A stretch of 64,000 nt of DNA from UBA4717 sp045580165 (GTDB lineage Bacteria; Bacillota; Clostridia; Oscillospirales; CAG-272): positions 1 to 64,000 of the forward strand of contig JAZNNG010000046.1 of the NCBI GenBank assembly GCA_045580165.1, given 5' to 3'. Of the stretch, positions 32,511 to 40,930 are shown piece by piece. Every line of letters begins with the position of its first letter. Positions within the stretch are counted from its first letter, which is position 1. Position numbers and translations under genes: made by a program. The notes beneath the pieces are model-generated. The model saw only the letters and a program-made list of their open reading frames with translations, made no database searches and was not told the DNA's origin.

Positions 32511-33294
32511 GAAATCATACAAAAGCGCAAACGGTTACACACCGATTTGCAAAATAGGCGAATGTTCGTTAAAGAAGCTCGAGTTTGGCATAATCGAGCT
32601 TACCGCAGGACAGAGCTTGCCTTTTTATACGGAGGATAAGGAAACTGCGTTTATTATGCTCGAGGGTCACTGCAACGTAAAGGTGAATGACGAGGTCTTT
32701 GAAAACGTAGGAAACAGAAAAACCGTTTTTGATAACCGAAAGGCAGAAAGCTTTTATATGCCGCGCGAGCAGGAGCTCGTTATCGAAGCGATCGACAATA
32801 TTAAAATAGCGGTATGCGCGACACCTGTAGAAGAGAAAACAGAGCCCCAGGTGCTCCGCGAGGATCACGTTGTTTTAAAGCTTCTCGGCGAACAGCCCTT
32901 CCAGCGTGAGACCAGCTTCATCGTTGACGGAAATTCCAATGCAAAGGTACTCACAATAGGCGAGGCATACTGCACCGAGGGTAACTGGGCAGGCTTCCCG
33001 CCGCACAAGCACGACGTAAACAATATGCCCGAAGAATGTATAGCGGAGGAGATCTATTACTTTCTGTTTGACCCAAAGCAGGGCTTTGCCGTTCAGTGCC
33101 TTTACACCTCCGACGGCGAAATCGACGAGGCTTACAGAGTCAAGAACGACGAGCTTGTGGAATTCCCTTACGGTTACCATACCACCGTATCAACTCCGGG
33201 ATACAAGACCTACTTCCTTTGGCTTATGGCAGGGGATTATCAGGGCTTTAACAGAAGCTCCGACCCCGAGCATAAATGGATAGAAAACAGATAA
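32500..33294 (+). CDS. iolB: 5-deoxy-glucuronate isomerase
   Basis: IolB turns 5-deoxy-D-glucuronate into 5-dehydro-2-deoxygluconate in inositol catabolism. The 264-residue bicupin shows the metal motif in GFPPHKHD near 165, CIAEEIYYFLFDPKQGF near 185, and PYGYHTTVSTPGY near 225. Length is normal. AAAGGAG lies inside the kinase gene and the ATG overlaps it. IolB, the PfkB kinase and the aldolase together form the lower half of the myo-inositol pathway; iolG, iolE and iolD are not in this operon. Confidence 0.88.
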   Translation: MNFKKSYKSANGYTPICKIGECSLKKLEFGIIELTAGQSLPFYTEDKETAFIMLEGHCNVKVNDEVFENVGNRKTVFDNRKAESFYMPREQELVIEAIDNIKIAVCATPVEEKTEPQVLREDHVVLKLLGEQPFQRETSFIVDGNSNAKVLTIGEAYCTEGNWAGFPPHKHDVNNMPEECIAEEIYYFLFDPKQGFAVQCLYTSDGEIDEAYRVKNDELVEFPYGYHTTVSTPGYKTYFLWLMAGDYQGFNRSSDPEHKWIENR

Positions 33295-33303
33295 ATAAAG
33301 ATT

Positions 33304-33335
33304 TATAGAGATATGTTAGACGGCATATCTCTATA
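33304..33335 (+). promoter_or_regulatory. Perfect 12-bp inverted repeat between iolB and the next genes
   Basis: TATAGAGATATG (33304-33315) and CATATCTCTATA (33324-33335) form a stem with an 8-base loop and no T-run. TATAAT follows at 33341-33346. It may be a weak terminator or processing stem that sets the level of the downstream kinase and ETF. Confidence 0.5.
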
Positions 33336-33370
33336 ATGCTATAATAAGCAGTTGCAAAAAGGCGGACAAA

Positions 33371-33544
33371 ATGTTAGAATATTTAAAGAAACTCAATCCC
33401 GATATTGATTTTTACGATGTAAATGATGAAAAATTTGCATCCTTTGGCAGAATTGTAAGAAATTTGGATGCTATGGATAATTTATCACGTAGACAATACC
33501 GAGTTTATAAACAGGGGCGTAGTTGCGGGAATTACGGGTACTAA
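33371..33544 (+). pseudogene. Remnant resembling the N-terminus of a DUF4867 protein
   Basis: A 57-codon frame begins MLEYLKKLNPDIDFYDVND and continues with FASFGRIVRNLD, which resembles the first 35 residues of DUF4867 proteins (normally about 200 residues, often beside sugar-acid genes). After that the sequence turns into unrelated residues (RRQYRVYKQGR) and stops. GGCGG-like sequence precedes the ATG. I read it as a deletion remnant. The family call rests on memory of the pattern only. Confidence 0.45.
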
Positions 33545-33574
33545 TTACAAAATCAGATATAAGGAGAAATAAAA

Positions 33575-35050
33575 ATGAAATACCTTTTGGGTATAGATTT
33601 CGGCGGCGGCGCGTCAAAGGCAACGCTCCTCTGTGAAAACGGAGAGATATCTGCAACGGCAACAGCCGAATACCCCACCGACTATCCAAAGCCGGGATAT
33701 GCCGAGCAGGACCCTGCGCACTGGGTAGATGCGACCTGCAAAAATATTGTGGGTGTGCTCGAAAAAAGCGGTATTTCACCGCGTGATATTGCGGCAGTTT
33801 CCTTTGACGCCGCAACACATACGGCAGTAATAACGGACGATGATTTCAACGTGATCCGTCCGGCGATCTACTGGACTGATACCCGAAGCACGGAGGAGGT
33901 AAAGCTCCTCAGAGAAAATTACGGGGAAATAATCGAGAAGCAGGTGCTTCACAAGGCGGATACCATATGGTCGCTTCCCGAGCTTCTGTGGATAAAAAAC
34001 AATGAGCCGCAGAACTGGGCAAAAGTTCGTAAAATTATGTTTGCAAAGGACTTTGTAAGACATTTCTTTACGGGCGACTACGTGACCGATTTTATCGAAG
34101 CCGAGGGCAGTATGATGTTCGATGTCAACACTATGAAGTGGAGCCCCGAGCTTTGCAAGATACTTGACATCGACACGAAAATGCTCCCGAAAATAGTGAA
34201 GCCCACCGACATCGTCGGTAATATCGGAAAGAAAGCGGCAGAGGTTACGGGTCTTTGCGAGGGCACGCCCGTGCTTTGCGGAACTACCGACACCGTAATG
34301 GAGGTTTTCGCGTCGGGCGCGGTCAGAAAGGGACAAATGACCTTAAAGCTTGCAACCGCGGGCAGGATATGCGTGGTTACCGATAAGCCGTATCCCGATA
34401 TTAACCTGATAAACTATTCTCATATTGTTGATAATATGTTCTACCCCGGAACTGCGACAAAGTCCTGCGCCGCCTCATACAGATGGTTTAGAGATAACTT
34501 CGGCGGTGATTACAGAGAGCTTGATGAAATGGCTGAAAAGATCGCGATAGGCTCGGACGGACTTGTTTTCCATCCCTACCTTAACGGCGAGCTGACTCCG
34601 TACGCAAACCCCAATCTTTGTGCGGATTTCGTCGGTGTAAGAGCATCGCACACCAAGGCGCACTTTACAAGAGCTGTCCTTGAAGGCGTTGCAATGAGTA
34701 TGCTCGACTGCAAGATGGCGCTTGAAGGCTTTGATATTGAGCACGGCGACAGCGCGGCCATCATCGGCGGCGGAGGAAAGAGCCCTCTGTGGCGTCAGAT
34801 GATTTCCGACGCGCTCGGAATAAAGCTTGTTGAGATGAAATATGCGGATTCCTCGTTCGGAAGCGCAATGCTTGCGGGAATTGCCGTGGGTATTTTTGAA
34901 AGCCCAGAACAAGCCGTGGAAAAATGTAATGAGGTCGTTTCGATAACCCTCCCGAATTCCGAAAATACGCCGAAATATATGGAGCTTTTCAAAAGATACA
35001 AGGCTATAGGAAAGGCGCTTGAGCCGATATATAACGGTGAATATCTATGA
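33575..35050 (+). CDS. FGGY family carbohydrate kinase (xylulokinase-like)
   Basis: The 491-residue kinase has the actin-like ATPase fold: phosphate-1 motif IDFGGGASKATL (6-17), YAEQDPAHWV near 44, the catalytic aspartate region YWTDTRS near 96, CGTTDTVMEVFASG near 228, and the adenosine motif IIGGGGKSPLWRQM near 395. Xylulokinase is the nearest common label; given the FucI-like isomerase at the start of the operon, a ketose is the likely substrate. AAGGAG precedes the ATG. Confidence 0.87.
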   Translation: MKYLLGIDFGGGASKATLLCENGEISATATAEYPTDYPKPGYAEQDPAHWVDATCKNIVGVLEKSGISPRDIAAVSFDAATHTAVITDDDFNVIRPAIYWTDTRSTEEVKLLRENYGEIIEKQVLHKADTIWSLPELLWIKNNEPQNWAKVRKIMFAKDFVRHFFTGDYVTDFIEAEGSMMFDVNTMKWSPELCKILDIDTKMLPKIVKPTDIVGNIGKKAAEVTGLCEGTPVLCGTTDTVMEVFASGAVRKGQMTLKLATAGRICVVTDKPYPDINLINYSHIVDNMFYPGTATKSCAASYRWFRDNFGGDYRELDEMAEKIAIGSDGLVFHPYLNGELTPYANPNLCADFVGVRASHTKAHFTRAVLEGVAMSMLDCKMALEGFDIEHGDSAAIIGGGGKSPLWRQMISDALGIKLVEMKYADSSFGSAMLAGIAVGIFESPEQAVEKCNEVVSITLPNSENTPKYMELFKRYKAIGKALEPIYNGEYL

Positions 35051-36399
35051 AGATCTTAGTATGCGTTAAGGTCGTAAAGGGAGAGCTTAACCCCTTTGAC
35101 GAATCGGCGCTTGAATGTGCGCTCAGACTCTCAAATGACGTTACGGTAATGTCAATGGGCCCGAAAAGCAGCGAGAATGCTCTTTTGCCTCTGACAAGAC
35201 TCGGCGCGAGGGTGACCTTGATAAGTGACGTCGCCTTTGCGGGCTCTGACACCCTCGCTACATCGTATATTTTGTCAACCGCAATAAGATCGGAGGGCTT
35301 CGACCTCGTTTTGTGCGGACGACAAAGCATTGACGGTGATACCGCGCAGGTAGGTCCAATGCTTTCACAGATGCTCGCTGTTCCGCTTATAACCAACGCG
35401 CTTGCTCTGCAGCTCGTCGGAAACGGTGTTGTTGCAGATACGCGTGCAGGGAAGGAAAGCGCTGAGCTGCCCGCACTCGTTACACTTGAGAGGGGCTACG
35501 TTCTCAGATTCCCGAGCATTTTTTCAAAGCTTGGCGAGATTCGCTTGCTCGACAATGGGGCGCTTGGCTGCGACGTACGGAAATGCGGACTGTCGGGCTC
35601 GCCGACAAAGGTTATGGAAGCCTTTGAAAACGAAAGAGGAAAGAGAAAATGCAAATTCATTTCAATGAATGAGCTGATGCCCTTGGTCGACAAGCTGATG
35701 AAGCAAAACGCGGTAGAAGCGTCACACGAATACACGGGTAAAAAGCTTAAGTCCGTGTGGGCGGTAGGTACTGAGGTGCTTGATAAGGCAAGGGATATCT
35801 CAGACGAGGTAATTCTGATTGAAAAAGCAGAGCCTCAGGTGATTTATAAAAGAGCAGTAAGCGATAAGCCCGACGTCATTTTGTGGAACGCAGACCTTTG
35901 GGGAAGAAAAAACGCTCCCGTGGTTGCCGCAATGTTAAATACAGGACTTTGCGCTGACTGTACCATGCTTGAGTCAGACGGCGAAAACCTTATAATGTAC
36001 CGTCCTGCACAGGGCGGAAACATAACCGCTAAAATAAGGTGCGTCACAAAGCCTCAGATGGCGACCGTGAGAACTAAAACGGCAAGCTCCGATATAATAG
36101 TTTCGGGCGGCAGAGGAGTCGCGGAATCGATGGAAAAGCTTTACGCATTGTCCGAAAGACTCGGTGCCGAGCTCGGAGCATCAAGAGGCCTTGTCGATAT
36201 GAATAAGATGCCGTATGACAAGCAAATAGGACTTACGGGCAAGACCGTCAGCCCTAAGATATATATTGCGGTGGGTATCTCGGGCGCAATACACCACACC
36301 ACTGCAATAGAGGGAAGTACAACCGTTATCGCAATAAATCCCGACAAAAACGCAAGGATCTTCGAGTACGCCGATTACGGAATCCTCGAAAAGCTTTAA
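35047..36399 (+). CDS. Electron transfer flavoprotein, beta and alpha subunits fused
   Basis: One 450-residue chain holds both ETF subunits. Residues 1 to about 215 are EtfB-like: NPFDESALECALRL, FAGSDTLATSYIL, LVLCGRQSIDGDTAQVGP. From about 230 an EtfA-like part starts with a shortened first domain, then the FAD domain: VSGGRGVA near 355, PYDKQIGLTGKTVSPKIYIAVGI split over 390-415, and INPDKNARIFEYADYGI at the end. Separate subunits total roughly 580 residues, so this is compact. The ATG overlaps the kinase stop (ATGA). It should accept electrons from the GlcD-like enzyme of the same operon. Confidence 0.87.
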   Translation: MKILVCVKVVKGELNPFDESALECALRLSNDVTVMSMGPKSSENALLPLTRLGARVTLISDVAFAGSDTLATSYILSTAIRSEGFDLVLCGRQSIDGDTAQVGPMLSQMLAVPLITNALALQLVGNGVVADTRAGKESAELPALVTLERGYVLRFPSIFSKLGEIRLLDNGALGCDVRKCGLSGSPTKVMEAFENERGKRKCKFISMNELMPLVDKLMKQNAVEASHEYTGKKLKSVWAVGTEVLDKARDISDEVILIEKAEPQVIYKRAVSDKPDVILWNADLWGRKNAPVVAAMLNTGLCADCTMLESDGENLIMYRPAQGGNITAKIRCVTKPQMATVRTKTASSDIIVSGGRGVAESMEKLYALSERLGAELGASRGLVDMNKMPYDKQIGLTGKTVSPKIYIAVGISGAIHHTTAIEGSTTVIAINPDKNARIFEYADYGILEKL

Positions 36400-36420
36400 A
36401 TACGGAAAATTTAATCAATG

Positions 36421-36463
36421 CAAAAGCAGAGCGTATTGCCGTTTGGTAAAATGCTCTGCTTTT
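36421..36463 (+). terminator. Operon terminator
   Basis: CAAAAGCAGAGC and GCTCTGCTTTTTG pair across a roughly 20-base loop, 21 bases after the ETF stop. Confidence 0.8.
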
Positions 36464-36479
36464 TGATTTAATAAAACAG

Positions 36480-36508
36480 TTGCGTTAACGGCGCGGTAGT
36501 GGTATAAT
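36480..36508 (+). promoter_or_regulatory. Promoter of the thioesterase gene
   Basis: TTGCGT (36480-36485), 17 bases, TATAAT (36503-36508). Confidence 0.65.
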
Positions 36509-36591
36509 ATATACTGTATAGGCTTGACCGTTCAGATACCCGACAAATAAGAGCTTGCAGATACGGTAAAAAAGTTGAAAGAAGATATAAA

Positions 36592-36993
36592 ATGGAAAAC
36601 GAAAAAACGTTAGAAGAAATAAGAAAAATGTTTGAAGGCGACCGTTTCGCGTGCGAAAACGGAGCCGTAATTGAAGAGGTAGGCGACCATAGCGCTATAT
36701 GTAGCCTTGTTGTTACGGATTCGCACCGTAATGCTATGGGCGCGGTAATGGGAGGCGTGTACTTTACGCTTGCCGATTTTGCCTTTGCGGTTGCGGCAAA
36801 CCATAAAAAGATGGGGTGCGTATCGTTGCACTCGGACATTTCATTCCTCGGCACCGCAAAGGGAAATAAGCTTACCGCAAAGGCGATTTGTATAAAGAAC
36901 GGAAAAAACACGGCGAGTTATCGCGTGGACGTAAGCGATGAGCTTGGAAATCTTTGTGCAACGGTTACGGCAACGGGATACCATATCGGGTGA
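36592..36993 (+). CDS. PaaI-type hotdog thioesterase
   Basis: The 133-residue protein has the single hotdog domain of PaaI-like acyl-CoA thioesterases: NAMGAVMGGVYFTLADFAFA (about 43-62) with the conserved glycine, and the helix aspartate as catalytic residue, then a strand-rich end (KLTAKAICIKNGK, SYRVDVSDE). Substrate unknown. GAAAGAAG precedes the ATG. It has its own promoter and is not obviously tied to either neighbour. Confidence 0.88.
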   Translation: MENEKTLEEIRKMFEGDRFACENGAVIEEVGDHSAICSLVVTDSHRNAMGAVMGGVYFTLADFAFAVAANHKKMGCVSLHSDISFLGTAKGNKLTAKAICIKNGKNTASYRVDVSDELGNLCATVTATGYHIG

Positions 36994-37066
36994 CGACACT
37001 ACCTTTGACTTAGGATACTTCCGTGCTTCGGTAACACCCCTATGACGTTTGAAAAGAGAAGGACAA

Positions 37067-38437
37067 ATGGATAAGACGAGAGAAATAGACCAATTTGAAA
37101 AAATGACTACGTGGCCGATACCCAAGCTTGTTATCACGCTCGGCATTCCCACGACCATCAGTATGCTGGTGACCAACGTTTACAATATGGCGGACACCTA
37201 TTTTGTAAGTGAGCTCGGCAACAGCGCCAGCGGCGCGGTCGGCGTAGTGTTTGGTCTTATGGCTATCATTCAGGCGTTCGGCTTTATGTTTGGGCACGGA
37301 GCAGGAAGCATTATCGCGCGCAAACTCGGTCAGAAGGATTCTCACAGCGCAAGTGTTTTTGCATCGCTGAGCATTATGGCGTGTCTTATCGTAGGAACTC
37401 TTATCGGTATTTTAGGACTCATATTTTTGGATCCGCTTATGTGGCTGCTCGGCAGTACGGACACCATTCTTCCTTATGCAAAGGACTATGGAAGGTATAT
37501 TCTTATTGCCGCGCCGCTTACAATGACGAGCTTTGCGCTAAATAACATATTAAGGTATGAGGGCAAGGCGTTTTTCGCCATGATAGGACTTACCATCGGC
37601 GGTGTAATCAACATAATTGTTGACCCGATACTGATATTCGGTCTTGATATGGGAATAGCAGGCGCGGGACTGTCTACCGCGATTTCGCAGGTAGTCAGCT
37701 TCTTCATTTTGATCTCAATGTTCTGGAGGGGCAAAACCCTCAGCCGACTCAGCGTGAAATTTGCAAAAGAGAATCCTCGGGGAATATTTGATATAATGGC
37801 AACGGGCTTCCCGAGCTTCTGCCGTCAGGGACTTTCCAGTATTGCCACGATGACTCTCAACAACCTCGCAGGCGAGGTCGGCGGTGACGCTGCCGTTGCA
37901 GCGATGTCGGTTGCTAACAAGATTACCTTCTTTATCTTTGCCGTGGGACTCGGTATCGGTCAGGGCTTTCAGCCCGTCGCGTCCTTCAACTACGGTGCAA
38001 AAATATATTCAAGAGTGAAAAAGGCGTTTTTCTTCACGTTCGGCGTGGGAGAATTGTTGCTTGGCGTGTTCGTAGCGGTGGGACTTATATTTTCCAACAA
38101 CCTGATAGGACTGTTCCGCGATGACCCGACGGTTATCGAGATAGGAACACTGAGTCTGAAGCTGCAGCTTCTGGCACTGTTCTTCCATCCGATGACGATT
38201 TGTGCCAATATGCTTTTCCAAAGTATAGGAGAAAATAAAAAAGCGACGTTTTTGTCGCTGCTCAGAAGCGGTATACTGTTTATACCGATTTTGTGGATAC
38301 TTACAAAGGCGTTTGGACTTTTCGGCGTACAGTCGTCGCAGGCGATAGCGGACGTTCTTGCGTTCTTTATATCCGCGCCGCTTGTACTGTATTTTCTCAA
38401 AAATCTGCCCGAGGATCAGCTTGAAGCAAGAAAATAG
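37067..38437 (+). CDS. MATE family multidrug/cation efflux transporter
   Basis: The 456-residue membrane protein has two repeated MatE halves and about 12 transmembrane helices, with LGIPTTISMLVTNVYNMADT at the first helix, FGHGAGSIIARKLG, GTPSFCRQG-like TGFPSFCRQGLSS in the second half, and AVGLGIGQGFQPVASFNYGA. Such transporters export drugs or metabolites with sodium or proton exchange. ATG 37067 has AGAAGGA 6 bases upstream and is preferred over a GTG/ATG frame starting at 37049. Confidence 0.9.
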   Translation: MDKTREIDQFEKMTTWPIPKLVITLGIPTTISMLVTNVYNMADTYFVSELGNSASGAVGVVFGLMAIIQAFGFMFGHGAGSIIARKLGQKDSHSASVFASLSIMACLIVGTLIGILGLIFLDPLMWLLGSTDTILPYAKDYGRYILIAAPLTMTSFALNNILRYEGKAFFAMIGLTIGGVINIIVDPILIFGLDMGIAGAGLSTAISQVVSFFILISMFWRGKTLSRLSVKFAKENPRGIFDIMATGFPSFCRQGLSSIATMTLNNLAGEVGGDAAVAAMSVANKITFFIFAVGLGIGQGFQPVASFNYGAKIYSRVKKAFFFTFGVGELLLGVFVAVGLIFSNNLIGLFRDDPTVIEIGTLSLKLQLLALFFHPMTICANMLFQSIGENKKATFLSLLRSGILFIPILWILTKAFGLFGVQSSQAIADVLAFFISAPLVLYFLKNLPEDQLEARK

Positions 38438-38628
38438 CGGGCTAAGGTTTTCTTTGGTCTTATAACGCTAAGAAACGGTGCGTCGGATTTTACGATGCGC
38501 TGTTTATTGACAATTCTTGTGTTAATTGATTTTAGACGTTGTTGAGCACCAATCTATTTACTCTTTAAGAAAAATAGTGTAATATATAATTATACTCTTG
38601 CTTTTATGAAGCCCTGAAGGAGAATACA

Positions 38629-39075
38629 ATGGAATTGTTAGAAATTCAAAAAAAGCAAAAAATGACAGAGGTCATGAAGATAATACGTAAGGAATTGATA
38701 AAGGGCAAGGATTATTATAAAAATTATATTGCGCCCGATATTCCGGAAAAAGTATTAAATAAGCTTGTAAACAACTTTGACCGCAATTTGGACAAGGAAA
38801 GCGTTATTGCTTTTTTCGATAATACGATTTTTGATACCTCAAACGGAGGATTACTGTTTGCCAAGGACGGCTTTTAATATATATGTAATTAAAACGGCTT
38901 ATTTTGCATACAAGGATTCCAAACATGTTTTTCCCATTATGAGAAAATCGCAGGATGAGGGATATAATATCTGGTACGATGACGGAATTGAGCCGTGAAA
39001 TGAATGGGACGATGAAATTGCAGAGCATATTATGAAGGCAAAGTTTATGCTTGCTTTTATATTTCCGAGATATAT
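38629..39075 (+). pseudogene. Decayed TIR-domain gene
   Basis: AAGGAG and an ATG at 38629 open an 82-codon frame with a helical N-terminal domain ending FFDNTIFDTSNGGLLFAKDGF, then a stop. In the next frame the sequence continues as a TIR-like domain: AYFAYKDSKHVFPIMRK, DEGYNIWYDDGIEP, an in-frame TGA, then NEWDDEIAEHIMKAKFMLAF. The TGA sits where family members have glycine (EPGNEWD), one base change from GGA. So there is one frameshift and one nonsense mutation. Ancestral role (defence or signalling NADase) is inference. The locus is AT-rich. Confidence 0.7.
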
Positions 39076-39116
39076 TTTTCTCGTGTCGATGCAGTTGAAT
39101 TGCTCAAAAATCACAC

Positions 39117-39145
39117 TTGCAATTTTTGTAAAGGTGTGATATACT
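39117..39145 (+). promoter_or_regulatory. Promoter of tyrS
   Basis: TTGCAA (39117-39122), 17 bases, TATACT (39140-39145). The leader to the start codon is only about 50 bases, so there is no room for a T-box, which often controls tyrS in Firmicutes. Confidence 0.7.
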
Positions 39146-39202
39146 GTTAGACGTGTAAATATGTGCCGTAGATCAAGGAAAAACGGCAGAACGGAGATAA
39201 AT

Positions 39203-40426
39203 ATGCAAATTTACGAAGAACTCGTTGCCCGCGGACTTATCGCGCAGGTAACGGATGAAAGCGAAATACGCGAGCTTATAAATAACGGAAAGGCGACCTT
39301 CTACATCGGATTTGACCCGACCGCAGACTCTCTGCACGTAGGTCACTTTATGGCTCTCTGCCTTATGAAGAGACTTCAGATGGCAGGAAACAAGCCCGTC
39401 GTTCTTCTCGGCGGCGGAACGGGCTACATCGGTGACCCCTCGGGACGTACCGATATGCGCTCTATGCTTTCCCCCGAGACCATTCGCCACAACTGCGAAT
39501 GCTTCAAGCGTCAGATGGAAAGATTCATCGACTTCGGTGAGGGCGGAGCTATCGCCGTAAACAACGCAGACTGGCTCCTTAAGCTCAACTACGTTGACCT
39601 TCTCCGAGAGGTAGGCGCTTGCTTCTCTGTAAACAATATGCTCAGAGCAGAGTGCTATAAGCAGAGAATGGAAAAGGGACTTTCCTTCCTCGAATTCAAC
39701 TATATGATAATGCAGTCCTACGACTTCTATCATCTGTTCAAGGAATACAACTGTAATATGCAGTTCGGCGGTGACGACCAGTGGTCGAATATGCTCGGCG
39801 GTACTGAGCTTATCAGAAAGAAGCTCGGCAAGGACGCTTACGCTATGACCATAACCCTTCTCCTCAACTCCGAGGGCAAGAAGATGGGTAAGACCGCAAA
39901 CGGTGCGGTATGGCTTGACCCGAATAAGACCTCTCCCTTCGAGTTCTACCAGTATTGGAGAAACGTGGGAGATGCCGACGTTCTCAAGTGTATCCGTATG
40001 CTTACGTTTATTCCCGTTGAGGAAATAGATAAGATGGACGCGTGGGAGGGCGCACAGCTCAACGAGGCTAAGGACATCCTCGCATACGAGCTTACAGCTC
40101 TCGTTCACGGCAACGAGGAAGCAGACAAGGCAAGAGCCGCATCCAAGGCACTCTTCGGCGGAAGCGGCGACGACGCCAATATGCCGACCGTAAGCCTTGG
40201 CGCAGACAAGCTTGTTGACGGCGCTATCAATATTATGGATCTTCTCGTAGCGGCAGAGATCGTGCCCTCCAAGAGCGAGGCGCGCAGACTTATAACACAG
40301 GGCGGTCTGTGCATTGACGACGAAAAGATATGTGACCTCGGCTTTGCGGTAACCTCTGCAATGCTTGAGACCGGTATAAAGGTCCGTAAGGGCAAAAAGG
40401 CATTCTACAAGGTGCTTCTCGGTTAA
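39203..40426 (+). CDS. tyrS: Tyrosyl-tRNA synthetase
   Basis: TyrRS charges tRNA-Tyr. The 407-residue class I enzyme has the HIGH-type motif HVGH near 44-47 (DSLHVGHFMA), the tyrosine-binding QSYDFYHLF and GGDDQWSNML near 190, KKMGKT near 226 (the KMSKS counterpart), and a C-terminal S4 RNA-binding domain (LLVAAEIVPSKSEARRLI). ATG 39203 has GGAG 6 bases upstream; an earlier start at 39161 would add an unlikely basic leader. Confidence 0.95.
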   Translation: MQIYEELVARGLIAQVTDESEIRELINNGKATFYIGFDPTADSLHVGHFMALCLMKRLQMAGNKPVVLLGGGTGYIGDPSGRTDMRSMLSPETIRHNCECFKRQMERFIDFGEGGAIAVNNADWLLKLNYVDLLREVGACFSVNNMLRAECYKQRMEKGLSFLEFNYMIMQSYDFYHLFKEYNCNMQFGGDDQWSNMLGGTELIRKKLGKDAYAMTITLLLNSEGKKMGKTANGAVWLDPNKTSPFEFYQYWRNVGDADVLKCIRMLTFIPVEEIDKMDAWEGAQLNEAKDILAYELTALVHGNEEADKARAASKALFGGSGDDANMPTVSLGADKLVDGAINIMDLLVAAEIVPSKSEARRLITQGGLCIDDEKICDLGFAVTSAMLETGIKVRKGKKAFYKVLLG

Positions 40427-40434
40427 TAAAATAA

Positions 40435-40468
40435 GAAAAGCTTCACGGAAATTCCGCGAAGCTTTTTT
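40435..40468 (+). terminator. Terminator of tyrS
   Basis: AAAAGCTTC(A)CGGAA and TTCCG(C)GAAGCTTTTTT form a stem with small mismatches and a T-run. Confidence 0.85.
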
Positions 40469-40511
40469 GTATTAAAGGGAAAATCAAGGGAGGCGAAACG
40501 TCTCCCTTTCT

Positions 40512-40871
40512 TCATTTTTTAAAATTCTTTATTGCCTCGAAGGCTTCGTCGCTGATGTCGTGCTCTATCTTGCACGCATCCTCAGCGGCGGTTTCGGGCG
40601 TGACACCGAGAGCAACCAAAAAATCCGTGATTATCGTGTGACGCTCGTATATCTTTTCGGCGACCTCAAGTCCTGCCTCGGTCAGAGTAAGTCCGCCGCC
40701 GTCGTCAACGCTGACGTAGCCGCCCGACTTTAACAGTCCGATAGCGCGGCTGACACTCGGCTTTGAGTAGCCGATGTACTCAACGACGTCGATAGACCTG
40801 ACCGAGCTGAGCTTTTTTGACAGAACGTATATGGTTTCGAGATACATCTCGCCGGATTCCTGTAAATGCAT
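40512..40871 (-). CDS. DtxR/MntR family metal-dependent regulator
   Basis: The 119-residue protein has an N-terminal winged helix (SIDVVEYIGYSKPSVSRAIG near 27-46) and a metal-binding dimerisation domain: the histidine of ERHTIITDFL and the C-x-x-E-H group in CKIEHDISDEA, which correspond to DtxR metal ligands. It lacks the SH3-like third domain, as in MntR. Iron or manganese sensing is expected. GGAGG precedes the ATG at 40871; a longer frame has no site. It is transcribed apart from the transporter to its right, with a short gap of about 60 bases. Confidence 0.87.
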   Translation of the reverse strand: MHLQESGEMYLETIYVLSKKLSSVRSIDVVEYIGYSKPSVSRAIGLLKSGGYVSVDDGGGLTLTEAGLEVAEKIYERHTIITDFLVALGVTPETAAEDACKIEHDISDEAFEAIKNFKK

Positions 40872-40930
40872 ACTGACCTCCGAGTTTTCGTGTGACGTTA
40901 AGTATATTGTACCATTCAAATGTTAATAAT

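Noticed and set aside
39060..39202. T-box upstream of tyrS
   Set aside because: The leader is about 50 bases and lacks a T-box core or terminator.
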